Part shown: piece after piece, positions 15,607 through 26,272 of the stretch
Layout of the letters: each line of letters begins with the position of its first letter
Position numbering within the stretch: the stretch's first letter is position 1
Origin: JBKJVQ01 sp046717125
GTDB taxonomy: Bacteria > Pseudomonadota > Alphaproteobacteria > Rhizobiales > Methyloligellaceae
Direction of reading: 5' to 3'
NCBI GenBank assembly: GCA_046717125.1
Contig: JBKJVQ010000255.1
Location: forward strand, 1-34,066
DNA length: 34,066 nucleotides
Made by a program: the position numbers and the translations under genes
Notes under the pieces: generated by a model
Database searches by the model: none
What the model was told of the DNA's origin: nothing
The model's input: the letters and a program-made list of their open reading frames with translations, nothing else

Positions 15607-16523
15607 TTCAGCTCAGCGCAGAGAGACAAAGCCGCCAGCTACATCGCGGCGATATCAGCGTCTCGTTTGAATTCTTTCCGCCGAAGACGGAAAAGATGGA
15701 GGAAGCTCTCTGGACAGCAGTCAGGCGTCTTGAGCCGCTGGGCCCGCGTTTCGTTTCGGTGACCTATGGCGCGGGCGGATCGACGCGCGACCGGACGCAT
15801 ACGACCGTGCAGCGTCTCGTGAAGGAGACGACGCTGGAACCGGCCGCGCACCTCACCTGCGTGGATGCGACCAAAGGCGAGATCGACGAGGTCGTGCGGT
15901 CCTATGCCGAGGCGGGGGTCAGGCACATCGTGGCGCTGCGCGGCGACTCGCCGTCGGGCGCAGGTGCGCCTTACCATCCGACGGATGGCGGCTACTGCAA
16001 CGCCGCAGACCTCGTGGGCGGTATCAAGCGCGTGGGCGACTTCGAAGTGTCCGTTGCCGGTTACCCGGAAGGCCATCCGGACTCGGCCTCGCTGCATGCC
16101 GATATCGACAATTTGAAAGCGAAGTTCGATGCCGGCGCGGATCGGATCATCACGCAGTTCTTTTTCGACAATGACTGCTACTTCCGATTTCTCGACCGGG
16201 TCGAGGCGGCGCGAATCGACCTGCCAGTCACAGCAGGTATCGTCCCACTTCACAATTTCAAGCAGGTCGCGGGCTTCGCCGGGCGCTGCGGCGCGAAGAT
16301 ACCGTATTGGCTGGCGCACAGATTCGAAGGGATCGAGAACGATCCGCAGACGCAGGCACTGGTCGCAGCGGCGGTCGCGGCCGAGCAGGTGACGGACCTT
16401 GCCGATCGCGGCGTTCGCGACTTCCATTTCTATACGCTGAACCGCGCCGATCTCGTTTACGCGATCTGCCATCTGCTCGGGCTTCGTTCGAAGGCGGAGC
16501 AGGCTGCGGAGGCTGCGGCTTAA
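15603..16523 (+). CDS. metF: Methylenetetrahydrofolate reductase
   Basis: MetF is the FAD-dependent reductase that makes 5-methyltetrahydrofolate, the methyl donor for methionine synthase. The 306-residue protein shows SVSFEFFPPKTEKMEEALW with the catalytic glutamate at position 23, VSVTYGAGGSTRDRT, HLTCVDAT, the flavin-binding LRGDSPSG, VAGYPEGHPDS, QFFFDNDCYFRF and a C-terminal DFHFYTLNRADLVYAIC, all typical. Its ATG overlaps the stop of the regulator gene by four bases, and the first part of methionine synthase starts three bases after its stop. This makes a tight regulator-metF-metH transcript. Confidence 0.97.
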   Translation: MIQLSAERQSRQLHRGDISVSFEFFPPKTEKMEEALWTAVRRLEPLGPRFVSVTYGAGGSTRDRTHTTVQRLVKETTLEPAAHLTCVDATKGEIDEVVRSYAEAGVRHIVALRGDSPSGAGAPYHPTDGGYCNAADLVGGIKRVGDFEVSVAGYPEGHPDSASLHADIDNLKAKFDAGADRIITQFFFDNDCYFRFLDRVEAARIDLPVTAGIVPLHNFKQVAGFAGRCGAKIPYWLAHRFEGIENDPQTQALVAAAVAAEQVTDLADRGVRDFHFYTLNRADLVYAICHLLGLRSKAEQAAEAAA

Positions 16524-16526
16524 GTC

Positions 16527-17580
16527 ATGACCCGCGAAGATCGTATCGAAGCCCTCAATCGGGCGGCGCGAGAGCGCATCCTGATCCTCGACGGCGCGAT
16601 GGGCACGATGATCCAGCGCCACAGGCTGGACGAGGCTGCCTATCGCGGGACGCGCTTCGCCGATTTCGGCCGCGACGTTAAGGGCAACAACGACCTGCTC
16701 GTGCTGACCCAGCCCGACATCATCCGCGAGATCCACGACCAGTATTTCGCGGCCGGCGCGGATATGGTCGAGACCAACACGTTCAACGCGCAGCGAATCT
16801 CCATGGCCGATTACGGCATGGAGGACATTGCGCATGAGATGAACGTCGCGGCGGCACAGCTCGCGCGTGAGGCGGCCGACGTCTGGACAGAGAAGACGCC
16901 AGATCGGCCGCGGCTTGTCGCCGGCGCGATCGGACCGACGAACCGCACGGCTTCGCTGTCGCCTGACGTGAACAATCCTGGGTTCCGCAATGTCGATTTC
17001 GACACGCTGGTCGACGCCTATTCGGAGCAGACGCGCGGGCTGATCGAGGGTGGCGTCGACGCGATCCTGATCGAGACCGTGTTTGATACGCTGAACGCGA
17101 AGGCGGCCGGTTTCGCCGTGCAATCTGTGTTCGACGAGATGGGGATCGTGCTGCCGATCATGCTGTCCGGAACGATCACGGATTTGTCTGGGCGCAATCT
17201 CTCGGGGCAGACGCCGGAAGCGTTTTGGTACTCGATGCGGCACCTTTCGCCGTTCTCGATTGGGCTGAACTGTTCGTTCGGCGCGGAACAGTTGCGGCCC
17301 GCCGTGGCGGACATCGCCGCCGTTGCCGAGACTTGGGTCAGCGTCTATCCGAACGCCGGCCTGCCGAACGAGATGGGTGAATATGACGAGACGCCGGAGT
17401 TCATGGCCGGGCTGCTCGAAGCCTGGGCCAAAGACGGGCTGATCAACATCGTCGGCGGCTGTTGCGGCACGACGCCGGAACATATCAGCGCGATTGCGGC
17501 GGCCGTGGCGAAGTATGAGCCGCGCGTTCTGCCGAAGGTGGCGGTCAAGATGCGGCTCTCCGGGCTCGAGCCCTTCGTGC

Positions 17581-17588
<8 letters not shown>
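16527..17588 (+). CDS. metH: Methionine synthase, homocysteine-binding part (split MetH, subunit 1)
   Basis: This is the zinc-dependent homocysteine-activating module of cobalamin-dependent methionine synthase, encoded as its own 353-residue protein. It has ILILDGAMGTMIQRHRLDE, GNNDLLVLTQPDII, ADMVETNTFNAQRISM, and the three zinc-ligand cysteines Cys249 (GLNCSFGAEQ) and Cys312-Cys313 (GGCCGTTPEHI), at nearly the same positions as in E. coli MetH (247, 310, 311). It ends with RLSGLEPFVHG, exactly in the linker that in the full-length enzyme joins the homocysteine and folate domains. Its stop overlaps the start of the second part by 8 bases. It must work together with that second part. Confidence 0.95.
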
Positions 17589-20295
<2,707 letters not shown>

Positions 20296-20389
20296 ACTGC
20301 CCGTTGCTTTCTAGCAGACTGCCGTTCTGCGCATCAGCACGCAGGCGACGGCTGAGGTTGAAGTGACTGCTGGAAGTGTTTCGCGCTGG

Positions 20390-20430
20390 TCCCGGATCTC
20401 GCGACCCGCTTTCGCGGGCGCGGTCCGGGA
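20390..20430. repeat. REP-like inverted repeat downstream of metH
   Basis: TCCCGGA (20390-20396) pairs with TCCGGGA (20424-20430), and inner CCCGC pairs with GCGGG around a short loop. It lies about 95 bases after the metH stop and may protect or end that transcript. The type is common in rhizobial intergenic DNA. Confidence 0.75.
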
Positions 20431-20454
20431 TGACGCCCGTAAGCGCAAAGAAAA

Positions 20455-20472
20455 AGGCCCCGGGGAGGGCCT
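20455..20472 (-). terminator. Intrinsic terminator of the 27-residue peptide gene
   Basis: On the minus strand the 6-bp stem AGGCCC/GGGCCT with loop TCCCCG is followed directly by TTTTTCTTT, a standard rho-independent terminator. It lies about 50 bases after the stop of the small gene; an additional AT-rich hairpin (AAATCAAA/TTTGATTT, 20480-20507) lies between. Confidence 0.8.
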
Positions 20473-20519
20473 CACAAGAAAATCAAACCTGTTGGGCTTT
20501 TTGATTTCGAGGGTCGGTC

Positions 20520-20603
20520 TCAGATCATTCCAAGAACGATTGCGACGACAAACCCAAAGGAGAGGGCAGCCGCCGCTGTGGTCAGGGAACGCGTGAATTC
20601 CAT
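20520..20603 (-). CDS. 27-residue single-span membrane peptide (stress-regulated, unnamed)
   Basis: This is a small gene in the 490-base gap between metH and the AcuI-type gene. The ATG at 20603 has a nearly full Shine-Dalgarno sequence (AAAAGGAGG) 6 bases upstream. The peptide starts MEFTRSL and continues with about 20 uncharged, mostly hydrophobic residues (TTAAAALSFGF, then VVAIVLGMI) to the stop, so it should form one membrane helix with a short N-terminal tail carrying E2 and R5. It stands alone as a transcription unit: an EcfG-type promoter at 20655-20679 gives a leader of about 45 bases, and an intrinsic terminator follows at 20455-20472. I do not recognise a named family. The role, presumably in the envelope during general stress, is inference from the promoter. 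Confidence 0.75.
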   Translation of the reverse strand: MEFTRSLTTAAAALSFGFVVAIVLGMI

Positions 20604-20654
20604 CGGAAGCCTCCTTTTCCGAGTGGACGCCCCTTATGGGTGTCTGGGGCTATT

Positions 20655-20679
20655 AACGCTAGTGTAAGGACCGTGTTCC
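20655..20679 (-). promoter_or_regulatory. EcfG (general stress sigma factor) promoter
   Basis: On the minus strand GGAAC (-35, 20679-20675), exactly 16 bases, then CGTT (-10, 20658-20655) match the alphaproteobacterial EcfG/SigT consensus GGAAC-N16-CGTT without a mismatch. It points at the 27-residue peptide gene. I found no other such match in the intergenic DNA of this window. Confidence 0.75.
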
Positions 20680-20787
20680 GCCGCCGCCTAGCCATAATCG
20701 ATGCTGCGCTGCAGGGTTTGTGTGCAGTGCAGCAATTGATCTCGGTTTCTCAATTGCGTAAGCGGAATAAGTGTTTAGGGGAGATAC

Positions 20788-21777
20788 ATGTCTGACCGTA
20801 TCAAGGCGCTGCTCATCACAAAGTCGGAAAGTGGGCTTTTTCCGGCCTGGACCGAGATCGCCGAGAGCGACCTGATGGATGGGGACGTGACGGTTCGCGT
20901 CACGCATTCCACGATCAATTACAAGGACGGCTTGGCGCTCAGCGGAATTGCCCGCGTCGTGCGGCGGACGCCCATGATCCCCGGCATCGACCTTGCGGGC
21001 GAGGTTATTCGGTCTTCGCACGCACTATTTTCGCCCGGTGACCCTGTTCTGGCGAACGGGTACGGGCTCGGCGAAGTGCATTACGGCGGCTATGCCGAAA
21101 TGGCGCGTCTGAGCGGCGATTGGCTGGTGCGTATTCCGGACGGGTTGAACGCCGAGAACGCCATGGCGATCGGCACAGCGGGGTACACGTCCATGCTCTG
21201 CGTGATGGCACTGGAAAACCACGGCGTGACGCCGGACAAGGGCCCGGTGCTGGTCACGGGCGCGGCGGGAGGTGTCGGCTCGGTCGCGGTCATGCTCCTC
21301 GCTAAGCTTGGCTATGACGTGGTCGCGTCGACGGGGCGGGCGGAGGAAGCCGACTATCTCAAATCGCTTGGGGCCGGGAGTATCACCGACCGGCAAGAGC
21401 TTTCGGAGCCCGGCGCGCCGCTAGGCAAGGAGCGCTTTGCGGGAGTGATCGACTCGGTCGGCAGCCATACGCTGGCGAACGCGATCGCGCAGACCAAGTA
21501 TGGCGGTACGGTCGCGGCGTGCGGATTGGCGCAGGGGATGGATTTGGCGACATCGGTCGCCCCCTTTATCCTGCGCGGCGTGACGCTGGCGGGCATCGAT
21601 TCCGTCATGGCGCCGATGCAGAAGCGGATCGCAGCCTGGTCGCGGCTGGCTGAATTGATCGTTCGCGCCAAGCTGGAAGAGGCGACCACGCGCCGGCCTC
21701 TGACCGATGTCCTCGAACTCGGGCCGCAGATTCTGGCCGGGAAGGTGCGGGGGCGCATCGTGCTGGAGTTGGAGTAG
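20788..21777 (+). CDS. acuI: AcuI/YhdH-type NADPH-dependent acryloyl-CoA reductase
   Basis: This is a zinc-free medium-chain reductase of the YhdH/AcuI group, which reduces acryloyl-CoA to propionyl-CoA with NADPH and so detoxifies acrylate-type intermediates. The 329-residue protein has STINYKDGLALSG, PMIPGIDLAGEV, GTAGYTSMLCVMALE, the Rossmann loop VTGAAGGVGSVAV, and GVIDSVGSHTLANA, and it ends in GRIVLELE. No structural zinc cysteines are present, as expected. GGGGAG lies 6 bases before the ATG. It is convergent with the flavoprotein gene, with 7 bases between their stops. Substrate assignment within the family is less sure than the fold. Confidence 0.88.
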   Translation: MSDRIKALLITKSESGLFPAWTEIAESDLMDGDVTVRVTHSTINYKDGLALSGIARVVRRTPMIPGIDLAGEVIRSSHALFSPGDPVLANGYGLGEVHYGGYAEMARLSGDWLVRIPDGLNAENAMAIGTAGYTSMLCVMALENHGVTPDKGPVLVTGAAGGVGSVAVMLLAKLGYDVVASTGRAEEADYLKSLGAGSITDRQELSEPGAPLGKERFAGVIDSVGSHTLANAIAQTKYGGTVAACGLAQGMDLATSVAPFILRGVTLAGIDSVMAPMQKRIAAWSRLAELIVRAKLEEATTRRPLTDVLELGPQILAGKVRGRIVLELE

Positions 21778-21784
21778 GTCAGCG

Positions 21785-23218
21785 CTAAAGCACCTTACCC
21801 GGGTTCATGATGCCGTTCGGATCGAAGGCGGTTTTGACCCGGCGCATCAGGTCGAGTTCCACCTCGCTCTTGTATTCGCGGAGGATATCCCGTTTCAGCA
21901 CGCCGATCCCGTGCTCGGCGCTGATCGAGCCGCCGAGATCGGTCACGACGCCTTGGACGCCCGCCGCCACTGCGTCCCACTGCGCGAGGAACGCCTCCTT
22001 CGTCATGCCGGGCGGCTGCGAGATATTGTAGTGGACGTTGCCGTCGCCGAAGTGGCCGAAGGGGACAGGCCGCGCTCCGGGGCAAATCAGTTCGACCACA
22101 TCGCCAGCGCGGGCGATGAATTCCGGGATGCGGGCGACCGGCACCGAGACGTCGTGCTTGATCGAGCCACCTTGCGGCTTCTGCGCTTCGGAGATCATTT
22201 CGCGCAGCCGCCACAGCGCACGGCCTTGCGCAACGGTCGAAGCCAGCGCCGCATCTTCGATATGGCCGGCCTCGACCGCGGAACCGAGCAGGCGTTCCAG
22301 ATGCGGCTGCGCTTCCAGGCCGGCCGTCTCGGACAGTTCGACCAGCGCGTAGTACTTGTGCCGCTCGCTGAGCGGGTCGCGCAAATTCGGCGCGAATTCG
22401 AGAACGAAGTCGAGCGCACGGCGGGACATGAATTCGAATGTCGTCAGCGACGCGCCGGCCGCCTCGCGCGTATGGGCAAAGAAATCCAGCATCCTGCCGA
22501 GATCGCGAACTCCGACGAAAGCCGCGGCCGTCGCGCGCGGTCGCGGAAACAGGCGCAGCGCGGCGGCCGTCACGATCCCGAGCGTGCCTTCGGAGCCGAT
22601 GAACAGGTCGCGGAGATCGTAGCCCGTATTGTCTTTTCGCAGGCGGCGCAGCCCATCCCAGACGCGCCCGTCCGGTAGCACGACCTCCAGCCCGAGCACG
22701 AGATTGCGCATCGGGCCATAGGCGAGCACGGCAGAGCCTCCTGCGTTGGTCGCTATCGCGCCGCCGATCTGGCAGCTTCCTTCTGACGCGAGGCTCAGCG
22801 GAAACAGCCGGTCGACGCCGGCGGCGATGTCCTGCGCCTGCGCTAGCGTCACGCCCGCGTCAACGACCATCGTCTCACCAGCCGCATCGATATCGCGGAC
22901 ATGGTTCAGCCGCGCGAGGGAGACGACGATCTGGCGTCCGCCCACATCCGGGATCTGTCCGCCGACCAGACCCGTATTGCCCCCTTGCGGCACGATGCCG
23001 ACACCTTCGCCATTCGCAAGTTTCAGGATCGCCGCGACCTCTTCCGTGTCGGCGGGCTTCAGGACGAGTACAGCCCGCCCGCGCCACCGGTCGCGCCACT
23101 CGACCAGATGCGGCTCCATGTCCGCTTCGTCGCGGAGCGCGTACGCCTCGCCGACGATCGACACGAAGCGGCCGAGCAGGTCTTTGGGCAGCTCTCGATG
23201 CGGCGGTTCAGAAATCAT
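21785..23218 (-). CDS. FAD-binding oxidoreductase, D-2-hydroxyglutarate/D-lactate dehydrogenase type
   Basis: This is a VAO/GlcD-family flavoprotein that oxidises a D-2-hydroxyacid. The 477-residue protein has the FAD-binding VPQGGNTGLVGGQIPD, ASEGSCQIGGAIATNAGG, GYDLRDLFIGSEGTLGIV and the C-terminal cap with the metal and substrate motifs KHDVSVPVARIPEF, PFGHFGDGNVHYNISQP and SAEHGIGVLKRD, a set shared with D-2-hydroxyglutarate dehydrogenase. It ends in NPNGIMNPGKVL-like residues (DPNGIMNPGKVL). It follows the Sua5-type gene after 48 bases on the same strand, probably one transcript. There is no GlcE or GlcF partner, so it is not the three-part glycolate oxidase. Confidence 0.9.
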   Translation of the reverse strand: MISEPPHRELPKDLLGRFVSIVGEAYALRDEADMEPHLVEWRDRWRGRAVLVLKPADTEEVAAILKLANGEGVGIVPQGGNTGLVGGQIPDVGGRQIVVSLARLNHVRDIDAAGETMVVDAGVTLAQAQDIAAGVDRLFPLSLASEGSCQIGGAIATNAGGSAVLAYGPMRNLVLGLEVVLPDGRVWDGLRRLRKDNTGYDLRDLFIGSEGTLGIVTAAALRLFPRPRATAAAFVGVRDLGRMLDFFAHTREAAGASLTTFEFMSRRALDFVLEFAPNLRDPLSERHKYYALVELSETAGLEAQPHLERLLGSAVEAGHIEDAALASTVAQGRALWRLREMISEAQKPQGGSIKHDVSVPVARIPEFIARAGDVVELICPGARPVPFGHFGDGNVHYNISQPPGMTKEAFLAQWDAVAAGVQGVVTDLGGSISAEHGIGVLKRDILREYKSEVELDLMRRVKTAFDPNGIMNPGKVL

Positions 23219-23266
23219 CGGTCGAAGATAGCCGGTCGGCAGGAGCGCTGCACTTCAGGTAAATCC

Positions 23267-24211
23267 TCAGCGGCGTGGGGCGGCGGCGCGGCGAAGACGA
23301 TCGTTGATGGCTTCGCCGAGCCCGCGATCGGGGATCGGCGCGACCGCAATCGTCCGGACGCCGGTCGCATCGAGAAGGCGTAAGGCGGCATACAGATTCG
23401 CGGCGGCTTCGATCAAGTCCCCGGCAGGGCTGAGATTGTAATGCGCGCCCACGATGTCGGGACCGAATCCCAGCAGCGCCTCGCCGTCCTTCGCCTCCTG
23501 CGCATCGAGCCGCAAACTGGCGCGCGGCGCATAGTGCGATTCAAGCTGGCCGGGGCTTACGGGTGCTTCGGCCGAGCCGGCTTGGTCGAGACGAGCGCCC
23601 AATGCCTGTTCCAGCTCTTCGCGCGTGAGAGCGCCCGACCGGAGCAGAACGGGCCGCTTGCCATTCCATCCCACCACGGTCGATTCCAGTCCGACCTCGC
23701 TTGGGCCGCCATCGAGGATCAGGCCTTCCTCCCCAGCGAAATCTTCTTCCACATGCTGTGCGAGGGTCGGACTGATGCCGCCCGATCGATTGGCGCTCGG
23801 CGCAGCAATGGGGCACCCGCTTTCGCGCAGCAAGGCCTGCGCAAGCGGATGGCGCGGAGCACGTAAGGCGATCGTCCCGAGGCCGGCCGGCACGAGATCA
23901 GCGACGCCCGAGCCGGCGCGCCGCGGCAGGACAAGTGTCAGCGCGCCCGGCCAAAATTTCTCAGCAAGGCTGTACGCACCGGGCGAAAACTCCGCGAGCT
24001 TTTCGGCCTGTGCCAAGTCCGGCACGTGAACGATCAGAGGATTGAACAGCGGCCTTGATTTCACGTCGAACACGGAGGCGACGGCCAAAGCGTTCGTCGC
24101 GTCCGCGCCGAGGCCGTAAACGGTCTCGGTCGGAAAGGCGACCAGGCCGCCGCCGCGCAGGTGGGCGGCTGCGCGCGCGATGTTGTCGGGGCTGGCGGCG
24201 AGCGTCTTCAT
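23267..24211 (-). CDS. Threonylcarbamoyl-AMP synthase, Sua5 type
   Basis: This enzyme makes threonylcarbamoyl-AMP from threonine, bicarbonate and ATP, the first step to the t6A37 modification of ANN-decoding tRNAs. The 314-residue protein has the YrdC core (VAFPTETVYGLGADAT, KSRPLFNPLIVHV, AEKFWPGALTLVL, CPIAAPSANRSGGISPT, ESTVVGW) and, after the linker VSPGQLESHYAPR, the C-terminal Sua5 domain, so it is the long form. The ATG at 24211 has no clear ribosome binding site but matches the usual family start. It is divergent from the HDAC-like gene across 82 bases. Confidence 0.94.
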   Translation of the reverse strand: MKTLAASPDNIARAAAHLRGGGLVAFPTETVYGLGADATNALAVASVFDVKSRPLFNPLIVHVPDLAQAEKLAEFSPGAYSLAEKFWPGALTLVLPRRAGSGVADLVPAGLGTIALRAPRHPLAQALLRESGCPIAAPSANRSGGISPTLAQHVEEDFAGEEGLILDGGPSEVGLESTVVGWNGKRPVLLRSGALTREELEQALGARLDQAGSAEAPVSPGQLESHYAPRASLRLDAQEAKDGEALLGFGPDIVGAHYNLSPAGDLIEAAANLYAALRLLDATGVRTIAVAPIPDRGLGEAINDRLRRAAAPRR

Positions 24212-24293
24212 GGCGACAGGAACAAGTCAGGACGCATGACGGCGGTCAAGCGCACGTTGACCGCAAAGCAGGGCCGGACCACGATGGGCCTCC

Positions 24294-25226
24294 ATGCCGA
24301 CCCTGTTTCTCAGCCATCCGGATTGCTTAGCGCATGAGACCGGCCTCGGGCATCCCGAGCGGCCTGACCGGCTGCGGGCCGTGGAAAAAGTGCTCAGCCA
24401 TGAGAGTTTCGGGGCGCTGAAGCGGGAGCAGGCTCCACTTGCGGATCGGGCAGTGATCGAGCGCATCCACCCCGCGCGCTATGTCGATGCGATCTTCGAT
24501 GCAATTCCCGACCAGGGGCTGATCCGGATTGATCCCGACACCGTGCTCTCGCCCGGCAGCCTCAACGCCGCACTACGCTCCGCAGGCGCGGCCGTGCGCG
24601 CGGTCGACGCCGTCATGAGCGGCGAGACGAAGAACGCATTCATCGCGACGCGGCCGCCAGGCCATCACGCGGAACCCGCGCGCGCCATGGGATTCTGCCT
24701 GTTCAACAACGTCGCCATCGGCGCGATGCACGCGCGCGCGAAGCACGGCATTACGCGCGTCGCCGTCGTCGATTTCGACGTGCATCACGGCAACGGCACG
24801 CAAGCCGCCTTCTGGAGCGATCGGAACCTCTTCTATGCCTCGACGCACCAGATGCCTCTGTTTCCAGGTACCGGCAAAGTGGGCGAGACGGGCGTCGGCA
24901 ACATCTTCAACGCCCCGCTTTCGAGCGGTGACGATGGCGAGGATCTCAGGGCGGCGTTCGAGACGCGCATCCTGCCCAGTCTGGACGCTTTCCGTCCGGA
25001 ACTGCTGATCGTCTCCGCCGGATTCGATGCGCATCGCGACGATCCGCTCGCATCGCTCAACATGGTGGAGGCGGATTTCGACTGGGCGACGCGCAAGCTG
25101 GTCGACGCGGCCGAAAAACACACAGGCGGGCGGCTCGTGTCGGTGCTCGAAGGCGGGTACGACCTGACGGCGCTCGCGCGCTCGACGGCGGCGCATGTGC
25201 GGGTGCTGATGGAAGCGGCTGCTTGA
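24294..25226 (+). CDS. Histone deacetylase-like amidohydrolase
   Basis: This is a zinc-dependent deacetylase of the arginase/HDAC fold; bacterial members act on acetylpolyamines, acetoin-type or protein substrates. The 310-residue protein has the paired active-site histidines (RPPGHHAEPARAMGFCLFN), zinc ligands in VVDFDVHHGNGTQ and SAGFDAHRDDPLASL, and the transition-state tyrosine in LEGGYDLTALA. The start MPTLFLSHPDCLAHETGLGH is typical (written to 20 residues). It lies 31 bases before xseB on the same strand, a pairing usual in Hyphomicrobiales. The physiological substrate is unknown. Confidence 0.92.
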   Translation: MPTLFLSHPDCLAHETGLGHPERPDRLRAVEKVLSHESFGALKREQAPLADRAVIERIHPARYVDAIFDAIPDQGLIRIDPDTVLSPGSLNAALRSAGAAVRAVDAVMSGETKNAFIATRPPGHHAEPARAMGFCLFNNVAIGAMHARAKHGITRVAVVDFDVHHGNGTQAAFWSDRNLFYASTHQMPLFPGTGKVGETGVGNIFNAPLSSGDDGEDLRAAFETRILPSLDAFRPELLIVSAGFDAHRDDPLASLNMVEADFDWATRKLVDAAEKHTGGRLVSVLEGGYDLTALARSTAAHVRVLMEAAA

Positions 25227-25257
25227 ACGAACCCGTTGTCCGGTCTACAGCCAGATC

Positions 25258-25527
25258 ATGTCCATGACCGAACAGACGCAGGCAGACATCGGGGCAATGA
25301 GCTTCGAGCAGGCGCTGCGCGAACTGGAAACAATCGTCGACCGGCTCGAAAAGGGCAATGTCGAGCTTGAAGAATCGATTGCGATTTACGAGCGCGGCGA
25401 GCGGCTCCGGGCGCATTGCGACGCGCTGCTGAAGCAGGCCGAGGCGCGGGTCGAGAAGATCGTGCCGGGCGTGGGCGGCGCGCCGCCGAAGGCGGTGCCC
25501 TTCGATTCGGACGACACGCCCTTCTAG
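25258..25527 (+). CDS. xseB: Exodeoxyribonuclease VII small subunit
   Basis: XseB is the small helical subunit that assembles with XseA into exonuclease VII, which degrades single-stranded DNA. The 89-residue protein has the family signature FEQALRELETIVDRLEKGNV followed by LEESIAIYERGERLRAHC and a coiled helix LLKQAEARVEKI. The tail PFDSDDTPF is typical of alphaproteobacterial members. ATG codons at 25258 and 25264 are both possible. In related genomes dxs usually follows; here the next gene is a SET-domain gene on the other strand. Confidence 0.95.
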   Translation: MSMTEQTQADIGAMSFEQALRELETIVDRLEKGNVELEESIAIYERGERLRAHCDALLKQAEARVEKIVPGVGGAPPKAVPFDSDDTPF

Positions 25528-25538
25528 CCGTCCTCAAA

Positions 25539-25967
25539 TTACGCCGACGACGCGAGCCACGCCGGTCGCGCGCCGTGGGATCGTTCCGTGGGTTTCGCGA
25601 GCACCCGATAGCGAACATCGAATTCCGCGTAGTTGCAGGTGATCTCCTCACCGGCGGCGATGTCACACAAGGCGTAGCCCTTGTAGAATGACCGGAACTC
25701 CGTATTCGCGCTGAAGCTGTGATTCATGAACCGCGAATCGTCGGTGTTCAGGACGAGCACGCCGGGCTTGAACATGTGCGGATAGGAGAACACGCGCAGG
25801 AAATGCTGCAGCGCGGATGGCATGGCATCGAACCTGCTCTGGGCAAATTCCCGATCGATGAGATCGTCCATCTGCCAGATCAGCGACCCCCGGCGAATCG
25901 GGTCCAAGGCGAAGAGGCCATTGCCGTGGATCGCGCTCGGCCCGATACGGCCCCTGACAAGCATCAT
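25539..25967 (-). CDS. SET-domain protein (putative lysine methyltransferase)
   Basis: This is a small stand-alone SET domain, the SAM-dependent lysine methyltransferase fold. The 142-residue protein has SAIHGNGLFALDPIRRGSLI (the SET-N strand with GNGLFA), the central RFMNHSFSANTEF with the NHS motif of the SAM pocket and pseudoknot, and IAAGEEITCNYAEFD with the catalytic tyrosine region. The usual post-SET cysteines are not seen. I prefer the tandem ATG at 25967/25964; an upstream GTG at 26021 would add 18 residues. It lies tail to tail with xseB (11 bases apart), at the place where dxs is usually found. The substrate is unknown. Confidence 0.8.
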   Translation of the reverse strand: MMLVRGRIGPSAIHGNGLFALDPIRRGSLIWQMDDLIDREFAQSRFDAMPSALQHFLRVFSYPHMFKPGVLVLNTDDSRFMNHSFSANTEFRSFYKGYALCDIAAGEEITCNYAEFDVRYRVLAKPTERSHGARPAWLASSA

Positions 25968-26161
25968 GCCCGGGGTCCCGAGCGGTTCATGGGGGGAAAC
26001 CAGTGGCAGTATTCCGTGCACTGGTCCGGATGGCTGTCGCGCATCGGTCCGTCTGTCTAGCGCCGCGGGTTCGGCATCGCGATATCAAGCCGGGCCGAAA
26101 ATCGAAGGGAATCGCAGCTTCATCGCTAGGCAGCTTATGATCGCGGCCTGGAGCGCGCTAC

Positions 26162-26272
26162 ATGAAATTGAGGCTCGACATTTTGTTGGTCGCTGACCGC
26201 GTTGCAACCGGGAACTCGCAGGCGAATCCGGTGATCCGCAGCTTCCTGATTGGAGACGTAAAGGGTGCGTGA
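26162..26272 (+). pseudogene. 36-codon frame resembling the start of a TlyA-type S4 domain (possible tlyA remnant or leader peptide)
   Basis: A short frame with GGAG 8 bases before its ATG reads MKLRLDILLVADRVATGNSQ, then ANPVIRSFLIGDVKGA, and stops inside the next gene. RLDILLV and the following A, S, A, I and L fall ungapped on the conserved positions of the S4 RNA-binding domain that opens TlyA rRNA methyltransferases (compared from memory). In Hyphomicrobiales tlyA often lies exactly here, between dxs and this RNA methyltransferase. The frame may therefore be what a deletion left of tlyA. It could also be a translated leader coupling to the next gene, since the stop overlaps the GTG at 26265. 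The similarity is short and could be chance. Confidence 0.4.

Noticed and set aside
24224..24260. Second EcfG promoter (GGAAC before the HDAC-like gene)
   Set aside because: Sixteen bases after GGAAC the sequence is CGGC, not CGTT.
24283..24293. Earlier ATG for the HDAC-like gene
   Set aside because: It is out of frame with the conserved protein; the ATG at 24294 gives the family N-terminus.
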